A stretch of 64,000 nt of DNA from an uncultured Collinsella sp. (GCA_900758375.1 CAAERJ010000042.1:23201-87200); one strand, 5' to 3'. Shown: positions 9,158-18,437, numbered from the stretch's first letter. Made by a program: numbers and translations. The notes: a model not told the origin generated them from the letters alone.

Positions 9158-9535
9158 TTAGCGGCCGCTAAACAGGCGGCCGAAGAAGTTGACGATACCG
9201 TTCTCGCCGTCGCGAATCTGGCCGATCACGGCGCCGATCAGCACAAAGAATGCGATGACGAGCGTGTCCCACAGACCCAACGTAAGTACCAGCACGGCGA
9301 GGATAAAGCCTGCCAAGGCGCCGAGCGTAGTATTGGGGTGGCGCACGGCGTAGCTCCAGATAGCAGCGCCCGTACCTTTGATGAGACCCATGGCCTCGTC
9401 AAAGTCGTTGGCGGCGCTGTCGTGCTGCTCGCCGGCCTCGGGCTTGGTGTCGGCGGACTCGCCTGCCGGCGTAGCGTTCTGGTCGATCGTCAGGCGCGGC
9501 GTGCGGGCGGTCTTGTCTTGATTGGTATCACTCAC
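9158..9535 (-). CDS. DUF2273-like small membrane protein of asp23 operon
   Basis: 125 residues: a polar N-terminus of about 70 residues, then two close hydrophobic helices (about 80-115) with TTLGALAGFILAVLVLTLG and a GR-rich end. DUF2273 proteins occupy this place between AmaP and Asp23 in many Gram-positive genomes. The start is taken as GTG at 9535, which overlaps the amaP stop by 8 nt, so the two are translationally coupled. The upstream extension of the open frame is out of homology. Confidence 0.82.
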   Translation of the reverse strand: MSDTNQDKTARTPRLTIDQNATPAGESADTKPEAGEQHDSAANDFDEAMGLIKGTGAAIWSYAVRHPNTTLGALAGFILAVLVLTLGLWDTLVIAFFVLIGAVIGQIRDGENGIVNFFGRLFSGR

Positions 9536-10073
9536 CGGAAACCTCCACGGTCTGGACGGTAGTCTTGGACGGCAAAAAACGGACGCGCGCGGTCGTGCCC
9601 GGCGTGCCGAGCATGGTGTCGCAGGCCTTCTCGATACGTTGCTGCATCGCGATAGCTTGAGAGGCCACGTCCCGGTCATCGAGCGCGATGGCCTCGACCT
9701 TAAAACGAACGCGCGACTCGTCGGAGCCTTGAACGCGTGCCTCGATATGCTCAACCATCACGCGATCATCGCACTCTGCCGCGGCACGGGCGCACGAGGA
9801 AAGCGCTGCGAGCGTGACCTCGATATTGCGCTCCCCCGCCGGATGCACGCAGGACGGCTCGCGACGCGCGAACATCAGGCGGAAAAAACCGATGAGCACG
9901 CCAAGCGCCACGATAGCGGCACACACCGTAACGACGACGCGAGGCATGGCGTCACGCAGCAGCAGCATAAAGCGATACGTATACGGTCCCCAGAACTGGC
10001 AGACAAGCGTACCCAGCGCCACGATGGCGGCGGCAAGATACACGATCGCTAGGGCTCGTTTGAGTACGCGCAC
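9528..10073 (-). CDS. amaP: AmaP-type alkaline-shock membrane anchor protein
   Basis: 181 residues from the GTG at 10073, which has GAAGGGAG five bases upstream. Two membrane helices (about 8-30 and 50-75) form a hairpin. A soluble domain follows with alternating strands like those of Asp23 itself and a repeated V-E-[HA]-I-E-A-R pattern. AmaP anchors Asp23 to the membrane in Staphylococcus; the same order amaP-DUF2273-asp23 is kept here. An upstream ATG pair at about 10121 has no ribosome site and lies inside the preceding terminator. Confidence 0.82.
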   Translation of the reverse strand: MRVLKRALAIVYLAAAIVALGTLVCQFWGPYTYRFMLLLRDAMPRVVVTVCAAIVALGVLIGFFRLMFARREPSCVHPAGERNIEVTLAALSSCARAAAECDDRVMVEHIEARVQGSDESRVRFKVEAIALDDRDVASQAIAMQQRIEKACDTMLGTPGTTARVRFLPSKTTVQTVEVSGE

Positions 10074-10131
10074 GCGCGCTCCCTTCAGGTTTCGGTCCAC
10101 AGAATGCAAAACGATTCGCATCATTATAAAA

Positions 10132-10169
10132 GAGCCGGGTCCGGTGCCATACGCACGCGGATCCGGCTC
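10132..10169 (-). terminator. terminator after yebC
   Basis: GAGCCGG...CCGGCTC stem, followed on the minus strand by TTTTATAAT. The tail also supplies a TATAAT hexamer that may serve as the -10 of amaP. Confidence 0.65.
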
Positions 10170-10238
10170 ATCTATTCCACGAGGCTTGCATGCTCGCTTC
10201 ATTATGCCCAGATATGCACGGCTTAACCCGTGTGGGCG

Positions 10239-11045
10239 CTACTCCTCCTCGAGGGCAGCGATGACCTCGTCGGTCATGTCCATGGTGCTGTAAACATCCT
10301 GGACGTCGTCGAGCTCCTCAAGACGGTCGATGAGGCGCTGGACCTTCTTGGCGTCGGTACCGGAGACCTCGGTCGGGGTAGTCGGGACCATGGTGGTCTC
10401 GGAGCCCTTGACCTGGACGCCCTGCTCCTCGAGCGCCTTGGAGACAGCCATGACGTCGTTAGCAGCGGTCCAGACGATCCACTCCTCGCCGGCGTCCTCG
10501 TAGTCCTCGCCACCGGCCTCGGCGATGGCCATCATGAACTCATCCTCGTCACCGGCAGGACCGTTGGCGATCATGGTCTCCTTCTTGGCGTTCTCGTCCA
10601 GGATCTCCTTGGCGACGACGATCTGGCCCTTGCGCTCAAACTGGAAGGCGACGGAGCCGGAGGTGCCCAGGTTACCACCAGCGTGGGAGAAGGCGGAACG
10701 GACATCGGCGGCGGTACGGTTGCGGTTGTCGGTCAGGCAGTCAACGTAGACGGCGACACCGGCGGGACCGTAGCCCTCGTACACGATGTTCTCGTAGACG
10801 GCGGCATCGGCACCCGAACCGAAGGCCTTGTCGATAGCGGACTTGATCTTGTCCTTGGGCATGGACTGAGCCTTGGCCTTAGCAACGGCAGCGGCGAGGC
10901 TGGCGTTGTTCTCGGGCAGCGGGTCGCCGCCAAGACGGGCAGCAACGGTGATGTTGCGGCTCAGCTTGGAGAAGAGGGCGGAACGCTTGGCGTCCTGCGC
11001 GCCCTTACGATGCTTGGTTGTGGCCCACTTAGAGTGTCCGGACAT
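10239..11045 (-). CDS. YebC/PmpR family protein
   Basis: 268 residues, opening MSGHSKWATTKHRKGAQDAKR, a signature of the family, and ending in an acidic helix. The three-domain YebC fold is complete, with YEGYGPAGVAVYVD near residue 90. Family members were described as transcriptional regulators, and more recently as factors that help ribosomes at proline stretches; which applies here is unknown. The ATG is well placed. It is monocistronic, ending at a clear hairpin. Confidence 0.95.
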   Translation of the reverse strand: MSGHSKWATTKHRKGAQDAKRSALFSKLSRNITVAARLGGDPLPENNASLAAAVAKAKAQSMPKDKIKSAIDKAFGSGADAAVYENIVYEGYGPAGVAVYVDCLTDNRNRTAADVRSAFSHAGGNLGTSGSVAFQFERKGQIVVAKEILDENAKKETMIANGPAGDEDEFMMAIAEAGGEDYEDAGEEWIVWTAANDVMAVSKALEEQGVQVKGSETTMVPTTPTEVSGTDAKKVQRLIDRLEELDDVQDVYSTMDMTDEVIAALEEE

Positions 11046-11176
11046 ACGTGTCTCCTATCGGTTTCGACCTAAAGCCCAGCGCAGATGCTCGGGCAATATA
11101 AACAAACGTCGTTATGATATACCTACTGGCCTGCGAGATAAACCCCAAAATGAAGGCGTCGTGATGATACAGCCCC

Positions 11177-11209
11177 TTGGTGCAAAGTAACCTGTCCCCT
11201 TTGCACCAA
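11177..11209. repeat. GGGACAGG-core hairpin with TTGGTGCAAAG arms
   Basis: TTGGTGCAAAG (11177-11187) and CTTTGCACCAA (11199-11209) are perfect complements enclosing TAACCTGTCCC. The loop core matches the other GGGACAGG elements although the arms differ. It abuts the stop codon at 11211. Confidence 0.75.
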
Positions 11210-11210
11210 A

Positions 11211-13394
11211 TTAGGACCAGAGGAGGTCGCTGCGGGTGATGGTGGCGCCGATGGCAAAGGGCATGCAGGCGATGACCGGATACAGGTAGCGCATGTAGGT
11301 CGAGCCGTTGCAGGGACCGATCAGGCACACGGCGAGCACGCCCAGCAGCGGCACCCAAATGGCCAGCCCGCGCCACGAATGACGACGTAGCAGATAGACC
11401 ACCACGGCGATCATGATCCACACATAGGTGGCCGAGCTCATGGTGAGCGAGATAAACGGGATGCGCTGCACCGCCACGCGATACAGGTTGATCAGGTGGT
11501 CGCACCAGCGCACAACCTTGCTATCGACCGGATGGAAGTCAAAGTACTTGAGGTTATCGGGCTTCGCCATAATCTCGGCGCTGCGCGCCGTGCTGTAGAC
11601 CCACGCATCGCGGGCACTCGGATAAAAGTAGCCGTAGTAGTTATTGATGAGCGCCGAGATATAGCACTCGGGATCCTTTTTGAACATCTGGGCCCACACC
11701 TCAAAATAGGCCTTGATGTCCTCCTGCGAGGCGTACTCGTTAAAGCAATTTTTGACGGCGTCCGACTTATCCGGGTTGTAGCGGCGGCCCAGATTCTCGT
11801 ACTTGAGCACACGGTCGATCACGGCACGCTCTTCGTCGGTCACCAAGCCGTCGCAAGGAGTCTCCACGATGGTGCCGTCCTCCCTAACCGTGGGGTTGAC
11901 GCCCGAGTTGAGGCCGTCGTGCTTTTGGACGAAACGAGCCGTCTGCTGGAACGGAATCGAGAAGATTTCGCGCTTGGAACCAGGCGTGATGTCGTGTGCC
12001 GGCATAAAGACCTTGGTGAAGTACATATTAGAGGCAAGGCAGAGTGCAAGCACCGCAAGAACTCCCACCCAGCGGAAACGCGGGATGGCATCCGAAGGCG
12101 CAGCACCATCCCGCTTGGCTACACGACGAGCCACATGCGCGTCCCATGCGCAAAACGCCGCCGCGATTACGCATGCCGCCAGGGGAAACACCAGGCCGCC
12201 GTTGCGCAGAAACGTGGAACCCATGGCGCCCAGAGCGAGCAACAGCCAATCATGGCGCGCAAAGAGCACAGGCCTCTGTTCGCCCGCACGCTCGGCATTG
12301 GCATCGCGACGGGGCAGGCCGCATGCCACGAGCTTCACGGTCTGCACCAACAGCACCAAAAACGCGTCGGCAAACAGCACATCTTTGGTAAGCAGGGCCG
12401 CGTAGTTGGAGAACATGGGCATAAACACAAAGAACAGCAATATCACGCCGCGGACCGGCAGGCTCACGCCCAGCTTGCGCAGCGACGAGATGGAATAGGC
12501 CATGCAGGCGGCCGTAATGACGAACTGAACGCAGGTGTAGATGGCAAGACCTGCGTTGGCGCTGTTGAACAGTGAAAGCCCCAGCTGGACGCACGAACCG
12601 ATGATAGCCGTGTGCACCACGGGGTGATGTCCGTTGAGCAACACATTGGGATTGAGCAGACGCAAGTAGTCACTCGTGCCGTTGGGGTAGTTGAACCACT
12701 GGCGAATCTGCGCACCCGTATCTCCCATAAAAAGGCCGGGCAGCGAAGCGATGAGCGTGGGCGCCCAGGCGACCATAAGCACCAGGAAGGGCCCGGCAAA
12801 GGGATGGACCGAGAGCACGGCGTGAGCCATACGCCATACGCGGCCAAAGTGCGCTTCGGAAAACGGAATACGCCGAGAGCTCAGCCAATCTAGACACTCA
12901 AAGGCAAGGTAGAAGGCAACGACCGCCAAGAGCATCCAGCCCGCACCGCCTATCCAGGCGCAGATGATGCGCGCCTTGTCGCCGAGCACGATCTCGGCCG
13001 AATCGGTGAGGTCGTAACTGCGGCCAAACACCATGCAGACGGCAAAGAACAGCGACGGAAGGATCACCGAGGGACGCCAAGCGTCGCCGCGGCCAAAGAA
13101 TACGTAGCGAAACGGCAGCGTGAGCAGGCAGGCAAGCGCAAGCAGCATGACCGCGTCGGTATGGCCGGCAAACGAGAGGAGCACCTCGTAGCACACGTAC
13201 AGCATGCCCGAGGCTTTGGGGTCAATCGCCAAGACCGCGTTGCTCGACACCGGGGCGGGATCGATGGAAAACGCCGTGGTCGCCAACAGCGCGAGCAAAA
13301 ATGCGATGAGCGTCTGCTTGGCGGGGTAGCGCTTAAACCAGACGATGCGGGCAGCGTCGCGCGCAGCCGTTGTGGAGAGGTCGGAATCCTTCAC
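11211..13394 (-). CDS. large polytopic membrane protein, GT-C/DUF6020-like
   Basis: 727 residues with about a dozen membrane helices and a soluble stretch at roughly 500-620. It resembles the DUF6020/GT-C glycosyltransferase type of envelope proteins: acidic residues in the first extracytoplasmic loop after a DTGAQIRQWFNYPNG motif near residue 225, and NGHHPVVHTAIIGS following. Such enzymes move sugars from lipid carriers outside the membrane; the acceptor here is unknown. The start is GTG at 13394 with a weak ribosome site (GAAAGG 11 nt upstream), so a slightly later start is possible. Flanked on both sides by palindromic repeats. Confidence 0.65.
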   Translation of the reverse strand: MKDSDLSTTAARDAARIVWFKRYPAKQTLIAFLLALLATTAFSIDPAPVSSNAVLAIDPKASGMLYVCYEVLLSFAGHTDAVMLLALACLLTLPFRYVFFGRGDAWRPSVILPSLFFAVCMVFGRSYDLTDSAEIVLGDKARIICAWIGGAGWMLLAVVAFYLAFECLDWLSSRRIPFSEAHFGRVWRMAHAVLSVHPFAGPFLVLMVAWAPTLIASLPGLFMGDTGAQIRQWFNYPNGTSDYLRLLNPNVLLNGHHPVVHTAIIGSCVQLGLSLFNSANAGLAIYTCVQFVITAACMAYSISSLRKLGVSLPVRGVILLFFVFMPMFSNYAALLTKDVLFADAFLVLLVQTVKLVACGLPRRDANAERAGEQRPVLFARHDWLLLALGAMGSTFLRNGGLVFPLAACVIAAAFCAWDAHVARRVAKRDGAAPSDAIPRFRWVGVLAVLALCLASNMYFTKVFMPAHDITPGSKREIFSIPFQQTARFVQKHDGLNSGVNPTVREDGTIVETPCDGLVTDEERAVIDRVLKYENLGRRYNPDKSDAVKNCFNEYASQEDIKAYFEVWAQMFKKDPECYISALINNYYGYFYPSARDAWVYSTARSAEIMAKPDNLKYFDFHPVDSKVVRWCDHLINLYRVAVQRIPFISLTMSSATYVWIMIAVVVYLLRRHSWRGLAIWVPLLGVLAVCLIGPCNGSTYMRYLYPVIACMPFAIGATITRSDLLWS

Positions 13395-13415
13395 AGTCCG
13401 AAAGCCTTTCTAGAA

Positions 13416-13450
13416 ACCTGCCAAATAGGGACAGGTTTATTTTGGCAGGT
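13416..13450. repeat. GGGACAGG-core palindromic repeat, copy 2
   Basis: ACCTGCCAAA and TTTGGCAGGT enclose TAGGGACAGGTTTAT. The cleanest copy of the 35-bp family. The bases after it (TTTATCTGGGGAAAC) recur after the copy at 61881 with one change, so the conserved unit exceeds the hairpin. Confidence 0.8.
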
Positions 13451-13493
13451 TTTATCTGGGGAAACGTTATTGTTCTGTCATCGTTGCCCAGCG

Positions 13494-13530
13494 AACCGCC
13501 ACAAAGGTGCCTGTCCCCTTTGTGGTGGTT
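13494..13530. repeat. GGGACAGG-core hairpin with CCACAAAGG arms
   Basis: AACCGCCACAAAGG pairs with CCTTTGTGGTGGTT around TGCCTGTCC. The left arm and core recur at 39118. The right arm contains the lgt stop codon. Confidence 0.75.
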
Positions 13531-14350
13531 AGGCGTCGAGGTAGATGCGCTGGGGTTGGTTGCGGCGACGAGCAAAGATGATGAGCGCCAGGCCCGCGAT
13601 TACGAGCGGCAGGCTCAGCAGCTGACCCATCGTGATGACGCCACCAAGCAGATAGCCCAGCTGGGCATCGGGCACGCGCACAAACTCAATGAGGAAGCGG
13701 ACGATGCCGTAACCCATCACAAACACGCCCATAAACGTGCCTTGGGGCAGTAGCGGCTTTTTGCGGCTGAGCACCTGCAAAATACAGAAGAGCACGACGC
13801 CCTCAAGAAACGCCTCGTAGAGCTGGGAGGGATGGCGCGGCATATCGCCCGCAGTGCCGCCAAAGACCACGCCCCAGGGCAGATCGGTCGGCTTACCCCA
13901 CAGCTCGCCGTTGACGAAATTGGCGCAACGTCCCAGGCACAGCGCCAGCGGAGCACCGATTACAGCAAGGTCGGCGATGGTCCAGGCGTCGAGCTTATAC
14001 ATGCGGCATACAATGATGCCGCCCAAGATGCCGCCCACCAGGCCACCGTGGAAGCTCATGCCGCCCTCGTTGGTGGCAAAGATTTCGAGCGGGTGGGTCC
14101 AATAGTAGCCATCGCCGTAAAAGACGACGTAAAACAGGCGAGCGCCGATAATGAGGCCAAAGACCGCGCCGACCACGACGCTCGTCAGGTCATCAATCGT
14201 AATGTCGAAGCCCCAACGACGCTGCGTGCGGTACATAACGACCGCCGTGAGCAGAGCGCCGACCACGTAGGCCAGGCCGTACCAGTAGATGGTGATGGGG
14301 CCCGCCGAGATTGCGACGGGATCAAGCATATGGTAGAGGTCGTTGAGCAT
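13529..14350 (-). CDS. lgt: prolipoprotein diacylglyceryl transferase Lgt
   Basis: Integral membrane enzyme that moves diacylglycerol from phosphatidylglycerol to the lipobox cysteine of prolipoproteins. The 273-residue protein has seven membrane helices, the HGGLVGG motif near residue 105 and GRCANFVNGELWG near residue 140, the family signature carrying key Arg, Asn and Glu. The ATG at 14350 gives the usual length. A substrate in this window is the Tat/lipobox binding protein at 39269. Confidence 0.96.
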   Translation of the reverse strand: MLNDLYHMLDPVAISAGPITIYWYGLAYVVGALLTAVVMYRTQRRWGFDITIDDLTSVVVGAVFGLIIGARLFYVVFYGDGYYWTHPLEIFATNEGGMSFHGGLVGGILGGIIVCRMYKLDAWTIADLAVIGAPLALCLGRCANFVNGELWGKPTDLPWGVVFGGTAGDMPRHPSQLYEAFLEGVVLFCILQVLSRKKPLLPQGTFMGVFVMGYGIVRFLIEFVRVPDAQLGYLLGGVITMGQLLSLPLVIAGLALIIFARRRNQPQRIYLDA

Positions 14351-14374
14351 ATCGATCCCCTGCTCCCTACATAC

Positions 14375-14413
14375 AAATGCGGCCGCGGGCCTTACGCTCG
14401 CAGCCGCATATTT
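14375..14413 (-). terminator. hairpin after nifU-like gene
   Basis: AAATGCGGC...GCCGCATATTT stem between the NifU-like gene and lgt, in the orientation to end the NifU-like transcript. Confidence 0.5.
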
Positions 14414-14458
14414 GGACGTAACGTCTATGCGGAGCGTACCGTCCGCAGCTTTCGCATC

Positions 14459-14737
14459 TTAGAACGGCGCGTACTCGTCGTACAGGTCCTCTGCCTCGCC
14501 GGAAGCATTGACCTGCTCAACGCGGGTAACGCCGGGCACATGCTCCTTCAGGATGCGCTCGATACCCATGGAAAGGGTCAGCGAGCTCATGGGGCAACCG
14601 GCGCAGGCGCCCTGCAGCTCCAGCTTGACAACACCCTCGTCGTCGACGCCCACATACTCCATATCGCCACCATCGGCCTGCAGGTTGGGGCGGATCTCTT
14701 CAAGAACCTTCTTAAGCAGCTCTTCGTTAACAGCCAC
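14459..14737 (-). CDS. NifU C-terminal domain Fe-S carrier
   Basis: 92-residue free-standing NifU/NfuA-type domain that carries or transfers a [4Fe-4S] cluster. The conserved GACAGCPMSS motif supplies the two cluster cysteines (about residues 45 and 48) and LQADGGDMEYV is typical. The start is a GTG at 14737 with AAGGAG five bases upstream. No suf or isc genes are adjacent. Confidence 0.94.
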   Translation of the reverse strand: MAVNEELLKKVLEEIRPNLQADGGDMEYVGVDDEGVVKLELQGACAGCPMSSLTLSMGIERILKEHVPGVTRVEQVNASGEAEDLYDEYAPF

Positions 14738-14847
14738 AGGGGCTCCTTTCTCACAATAACGCGGGCACGCCCGCGGACAGAAGCTATGTTACTACAGCCA
14801 TGTACCCGCTCACGAGCCGTCCATGCGCGCAGACGCGACTTTCACGA

Positions 14848-14884
14848 GTAGTCAATTTGGGACGGGGCTCTTTTGGCTGTTTTG
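14848..14884. repeat. GGGACGGG-core repeat, single copy
   Basis: GTAGTCAATTTGGGACGGGG followed by CTCTTTTGGCT. It matches one arm of the inverted pair at 16426-16550 (GCTAGTCATTTTGGGACGGG), so it is a lone copy of the same unit. Confidence 0.65.
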
Positions 14885-14907
14885 CAGCCAGCTGGCGTTG
14901 GCACGCG

Positions 14908-15432
14908 CTACTGCTGAGCTTGTCCCCCGGTACCAATCTGGACATCGACGATGACCTGGCGGTAGCTGATGCCGCAGGAGTCGAGAATGCGGCGGCTGAT
15001 ACGGCCGTCATCGGTGTCGGCATACTTATTGTCCAGGTAGACGACCTCGCCCACACCCACCTGTGCCAGGATCTTGGCGCAGTCGTGGCACGGAAACAGC
15101 GTGACGTAGACCGTGGAACCCTCAAGGTCTTTGAGCGAGCCGCGGTAGTTGAGCACGGCGTTGGCCTCGGCATGCACCACGTAGTTGTGCTTATCCTGCA
15201 ACGGGTCGTCGCTCGTGCCCCACGGGAAAAAGTCGTCGTTGAGTGCCGAGGGCGTACCGTTGTAGCCCACCGAAAGGATGCGGTGGTTGGTGTTGGCGAT
15301 GCACGCGCCCACCTGCGTGTTGGGGTCCTTACTGCGGCGCTGCGCGGCGATGGCCACGCTCATAAAGAACTCATCCCAGCTAATGACGTCGCGGCGCTTG
15401 CCCGACGCGGTTTGATGAAGATCGTCCGACAT
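14908..15432 (-). CDS. dCMP/cytidine deaminase (ComEB-like)
   Basis: Zinc deaminase turning dCMP to dUMP for thymidylate synthesis; Bacillus ComEB is the close paralogue. The 174-residue protein has HAEANAVLNY near residue 85 (zinc His and catalytic Glu) and FPCHDCAK near residue 113 (two zinc cysteines). The ATG at 15432 follows GGAGGTG with good spacing. No competence genes are next to it, so nucleotide metabolism is the safer role. Confidence 0.92.
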   Translation of the reverse strand: MSDDLHQTASGKRRDVISWDEFFMSVAIAAQRRSKDPNTQVGACIANTNHRILSVGYNGTPSALNDDFFPWGTSDDPLQDKHNYVVHAEANAVLNYRGSLKDLEGSTVYVTLFPCHDCAKILAQVGVGEVVYLDNKYADTDDGRISRRILDSCGISYRQVIVDVQIGTGGQAQQ

Positions 15433-15515
15433 GGCAGACACCTCCGTAATCGCAATAGTTTGACCCATTGTAGCAGGTGGAAGGTGGAGACGTTTTTGTC
15501 TCACCGCCCCCATCG

Positions 15516-16367
15516 CTACGCGCAGCGGGGCTTTTGATTGATGTGGTAGAGCTCGGCGAGACCCCGCAACGTCAGCGCATCGTCGACCGTCAGGCTATGG
15601 CCGACCAGCGCCGCAAGCGCCTCGGCATCGTCGCCGGTAATGACGATGGGCACGCTGCCTTCCCCCGCGGCCTTGGTCGCACGCATCTCGGCGAGCACCA
15701 TGTCGAGCATGCCATCGATGCGGGCCACCTCGCCCAAAACCACACCCGAGCGCATGGCTTCACGCGTGTTGCGGCCGATGACATGCGTCGGTGCTGAGGG
15801 CTCAACCTGAGGCAGGCGCGCCGCAGCGGCCGAGAGCGAACGGGCACCGAGCGCCAGCCCCGGTGCGATAACGCCGCCGACAAAGGTGCCGCGCGCGTCG
15901 ATGACCTCGATATTGGTCGTCGTGCCCAGGTCGATCACAATGCACGGCGAGCCGTAGACGGCGCGGGCCGCCACGGCGTCGGCGATGCGGTCGGGACCGA
16001 TCTCGGCTGGGTCATCGTAGTGCACGGGTATGCCGGTCTTGAGGCCCGGCCCCACGGTGAGCACGCGCCCCGTGCAGGTGCGGGAAAGCGCCGCCTTCCA
16101 CGGGCGCTCGAGCGCCGGGACCACGCAGCTCAGCACAGCAGCCGCAGGCACAAGCGCACCTGGCATGCCCGCATCGGCCGCCAGCGCGGCCATGACCTGC
16201 ACGAGACGCATGCGCGCCTCGTCTGCTGTGATGCTCGACGGCGTGGTGATCTCGCACGTCGCAAGCGGACATTCCTGCGCCGCGGCCGAATCCTCTGCAA
16301 ACAGGCCAAAGCGAATGAGCGTGTTGCCCACGTCGACCGTCAATATATATGCGCACCCATTAAGCAT
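15516..16367 (-). CDS. coaX: type III pantothenate kinase CoaX
   Basis: First enzyme of coenzyme A synthesis: phosphorylates pantothenate, needs a monovalent cation, and is not inhibited by CoA. The 283-residue protein starts MLNGCAYILTVDVGNTLIRFGL (P-loop-like DVGNT). It has GPDRIADAVAA near 120 and VIDLGTTTNIEV near 140, the standard ASKHA-fold motifs. The start at 16367 has AGGAG eight bases upstream; the longer frame is not homologous. Confidence 0.95.
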   Translation of the reverse strand: MLNGCAYILTVDVGNTLIRFGLFAEDSAAAQECPLATCEITTPSSITADEARMRLVQVMAALAADAGMPGALVPAAAVLSCVVPALERPWKAALSRTCTGRVLTVGPGLKTGIPVHYDDPAEIGPDRIADAVAARAVYGSPCIVIDLGTTTNIEVIDARGTFVGGVIAPGLALGARSLSAAAARLPQVEPSAPTHVIGRNTREAMRSGVVLGEVARIDGMLDMVLAEMRATKAAGEGSVPIVITGDDAEALAALVGHSLTVDDALTLRGLAELYHINQKPRCA

Positions 16368-16425
16368 CGTCGGCGCTCCTTTCGTCTGCCCAGCAGTATA
16401 TCGCCTACCTAAACCAGCCATCCCA

Positions 16426-16550
16426 GCTAGTCATTTTGGGACGGGGCTATTTTAGCTACCCCAATATGTCGATTGATATTTGCCCCAATCCCAGATAATT
16501 CGTCGACTGTCAAAGGGTAGCTAAAATAGCCCCGTCCCAAAATGACTAGC
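16426..16550. repeat. perfect 35-bp inverted pair (REPIN-like)
   Basis: The 35-bp unit at 16426-16460 (starts GCTAGTCATTTTGGGACGGG, ends TTAGCTACC) is repeated exactly, inverted, at 16516-16550, with 55 bp between. Two REP-like units in head-to-head arrangement with no mismatch indicate recent mobility or gene conversion. A third single unit lies at 14848. Confidence 0.85.
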
Positions 16551-16673
16551 TTGCGGCTATACTGATGCACGGTCGTTTGCGAGCTCACGCGGCGGCCCTT
16601 GGTAACCCGACTTCCCGCGCCGTATCCGTAACGGCGCTCCCCGGGGAAGCGGATATACGCAAAGGAGTTCTAT

Positions 16674-18377
16674 ATGAGCAATCCCTCGAACCGCGCTTCG
16701 ATGCGCGGGCAACTCACGCTGCGCGGCGTCGTCATCGGCGTCCTTGGCTGCGTGATCATCACGGCAAGCTCGGCCTACACCGCCCTCAAGATGGGCGCAC
16801 TCCCCTGGCCGATCGTCTTCGCTGCCGTCATCTCGCTGTTCTTCCTTAAGCTCATGGGCAACGCCAGCCTCAACGAGGCCAACGTCACCCACACCATCAT
16901 GTCCGCAGGCGCCATGGTCGCCGGCGGTCTGGCGTTTACCATCCCGGGCGCCTGGATGCTGGGCTATGCCGACCAGATCAGCTGGCTCGACATGTTTATC
17001 GTGGCACTCGCCGGCACTATCCTGGGCCTGCTGGCGACAGCACTCATCCACCGTCACTTTATCGTGGACGCCGCGCTTGAGTTCCCCACCGGCAACGCCG
17101 CAGCTCAGACCCTGCGCGCGACCGAGGCCGGCGGCAAGACCGGCAAGCAGCTCTTTGGCTCCATGGCCATCGCCGGCATCTACAGTGTGCTTCGCGACGC
17201 CCTGGGCGTGGTGCCCAGCATGCTGTGCACGCTCAATATCCCCGGCGTGACCTTTGCCATCTACAACTCGCCCATGTTGCTGTCCATCGGCTTTTTGGTG
17301 GGCTTCGCCCCCGTCGCGTTCTGGTTTGCCGGCGCGCTGCTGGGCAATTTTGGCATCATCGTCGGCGGCACCGCTGCCGGTCTGTTTGACGTTATGACCG
17401 CACAGGGCATCGTCAAGTCCCTGGGTATGGGCCTCATGATGGGCTTTGGCGTCGCCGTCGTCCTCAAGGACATCCTGCCGCAGGTCGCCGGTATCGTCCG
17501 CGGCCTCGCCGCCGACAGCTCCACCGACACCGACGAGCAGTCGCTCATCTCGGGCTCCCTTAAGCTCGACGCCGGCATCATCGGCCTGGGCGCCGCCGCC
17601 ATCGCCGTGATCGTCGCCATCGCGCTCGACCTTGGTCCCGTTCCAGCCGTCATCGTCACGCTGTTCACCTTTGTCACCACCATCATGAGTGCGCAGAGCT
17701 GCGGTCAGACGGGTATCGACCCCATGGAGATCTTCGGCCTCATCGTCATGCTCATCGTGGCAGCCTTCGCGCAGCTCGCTCAGGTCAAGCTGTTCTTTAT
17801 CGCCGGCATCGTGGCCGTAGCGTGCGGCCTTGCGGGCGACGTCATGAACGACTTTAAGGCCGGCGCCGTGCTGGGCACCAACCCGCGCGCGCAGTGGGTT
17901 GGCCAGGCCATCGGCGGCATCGTGGGCGCCCTGGTCGCCGCCGCCGTCATGGTCGCGCTCGTCACCGCCTATGGTCCGGACGCCTTTGGCCCCGACAAGA
18001 GTTTTATAGCCGCGCAGGCAAGTGTGGTCGCCACCATGGTCTCGGGCATCCCGAGCGTGCCGTGGTTCGTTGGCGGCTTTATCGCCGGCATCGTCATGTA
18101 CTGGCTCGGCATTCCGGCCATGATGATCGGCCTGGGCGTGTACTTGCCGTTCTACATGTCGCTCACGGCCTTCCTGGGCTCCTGTGTCAAACTCGCCTAC
18201 GACAAGTGGGCCGCACACCGCGACGCCGCCGCCGGTCTTTCGGACAAGGAGAAGGCCGCCAAGGACGCCGCCTTCCAGGAGCAGGGCCTGGTTGTCGCCA
18301 GCGGCCTGCTCGGTGGCGAGTCTATCGTCGGCGTTATCCTGGCGTTCATCTCCGTCGGTTTGAGCCTGCTGGGCTGA
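16674..18377 (+). CDS. OPT family oligopeptide transporter
   Basis: 567-residue secondary transporter of the OPT/YSL superfamily (peptides or metal chelates, proton-driven). About 14 to 16 membrane helices are visible. ASSAYTALKMGALPWPIVFAA near residue 35 and ALEFPTGNAAAQTLRA near residue 125 are family hallmarks. The ATG follows AAAGGAGTTCTAT. It is monocistronic, ending at a hairpin at 18401. The substrate cannot be assigned. Confidence 0.93.
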   Translation: MSNPSNRASMRGQLTLRGVVIGVLGCVIITASSAYTALKMGALPWPIVFAAVISLFFLKLMGNASLNEANVTHTIMSAGAMVAGGLAFTIPGAWMLGYADQISWLDMFIVALAGTILGLLATALIHRHFIVDAALEFPTGNAAAQTLRATEAGGKTGKQLFGSMAIAGIYSVLRDALGVVPSMLCTLNIPGVTFAIYNSPMLLSIGFLVGFAPVAFWFAGALLGNFGIIVGGTAAGLFDVMTAQGIVKSLGMGLMMGFGVAVVLKDILPQVAGIVRGLAADSSTDTDEQSLISGSLKLDAGIIGLGAAAIAVIVAIALDLGPVPAVIVTLFTFVTTIMSAQSCGQTGIDPMEIFGLIVMLIVAAFAQLAQVKLFFIAGIVAVACGLAGDVMNDFKAGAVLGTNPRAQWVGQAIGGIVGALVAAAVMVALVTAYGPDAFGPDKSFIAAQASVVATMVSGIPSVPWFVGGFIAGIVMYWLGIPAMMIGLGVYLPFYMSLTAFLGSCVKLAYDKWAAHRDAAAGLSDKEKAAKDAAFQEQGLVVASGLLGGESIVGVILAFISVGLSLLG

Positions 18378-18400
18378 GCCGAACAACAACGCACCAACGC

Positions 18401-18437
18401 AGAGCACGGGGTCGGAGACCATCCGGCCCCGCGCTCT
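18401..18437 (+). terminator. terminator after OPT gene
   Basis: AGAGCACGGGG and CCCCGCGCTCT form a near-perfect stem followed by TTCTGT. Confidence 0.6.

Noticed and set aside
16557..18422. 621-codon open frame opposite the OPT gene
   Set aside because: Low-complexity Gly/Asp/His-rich shadow; the transporter on the other strand has all family motifs.
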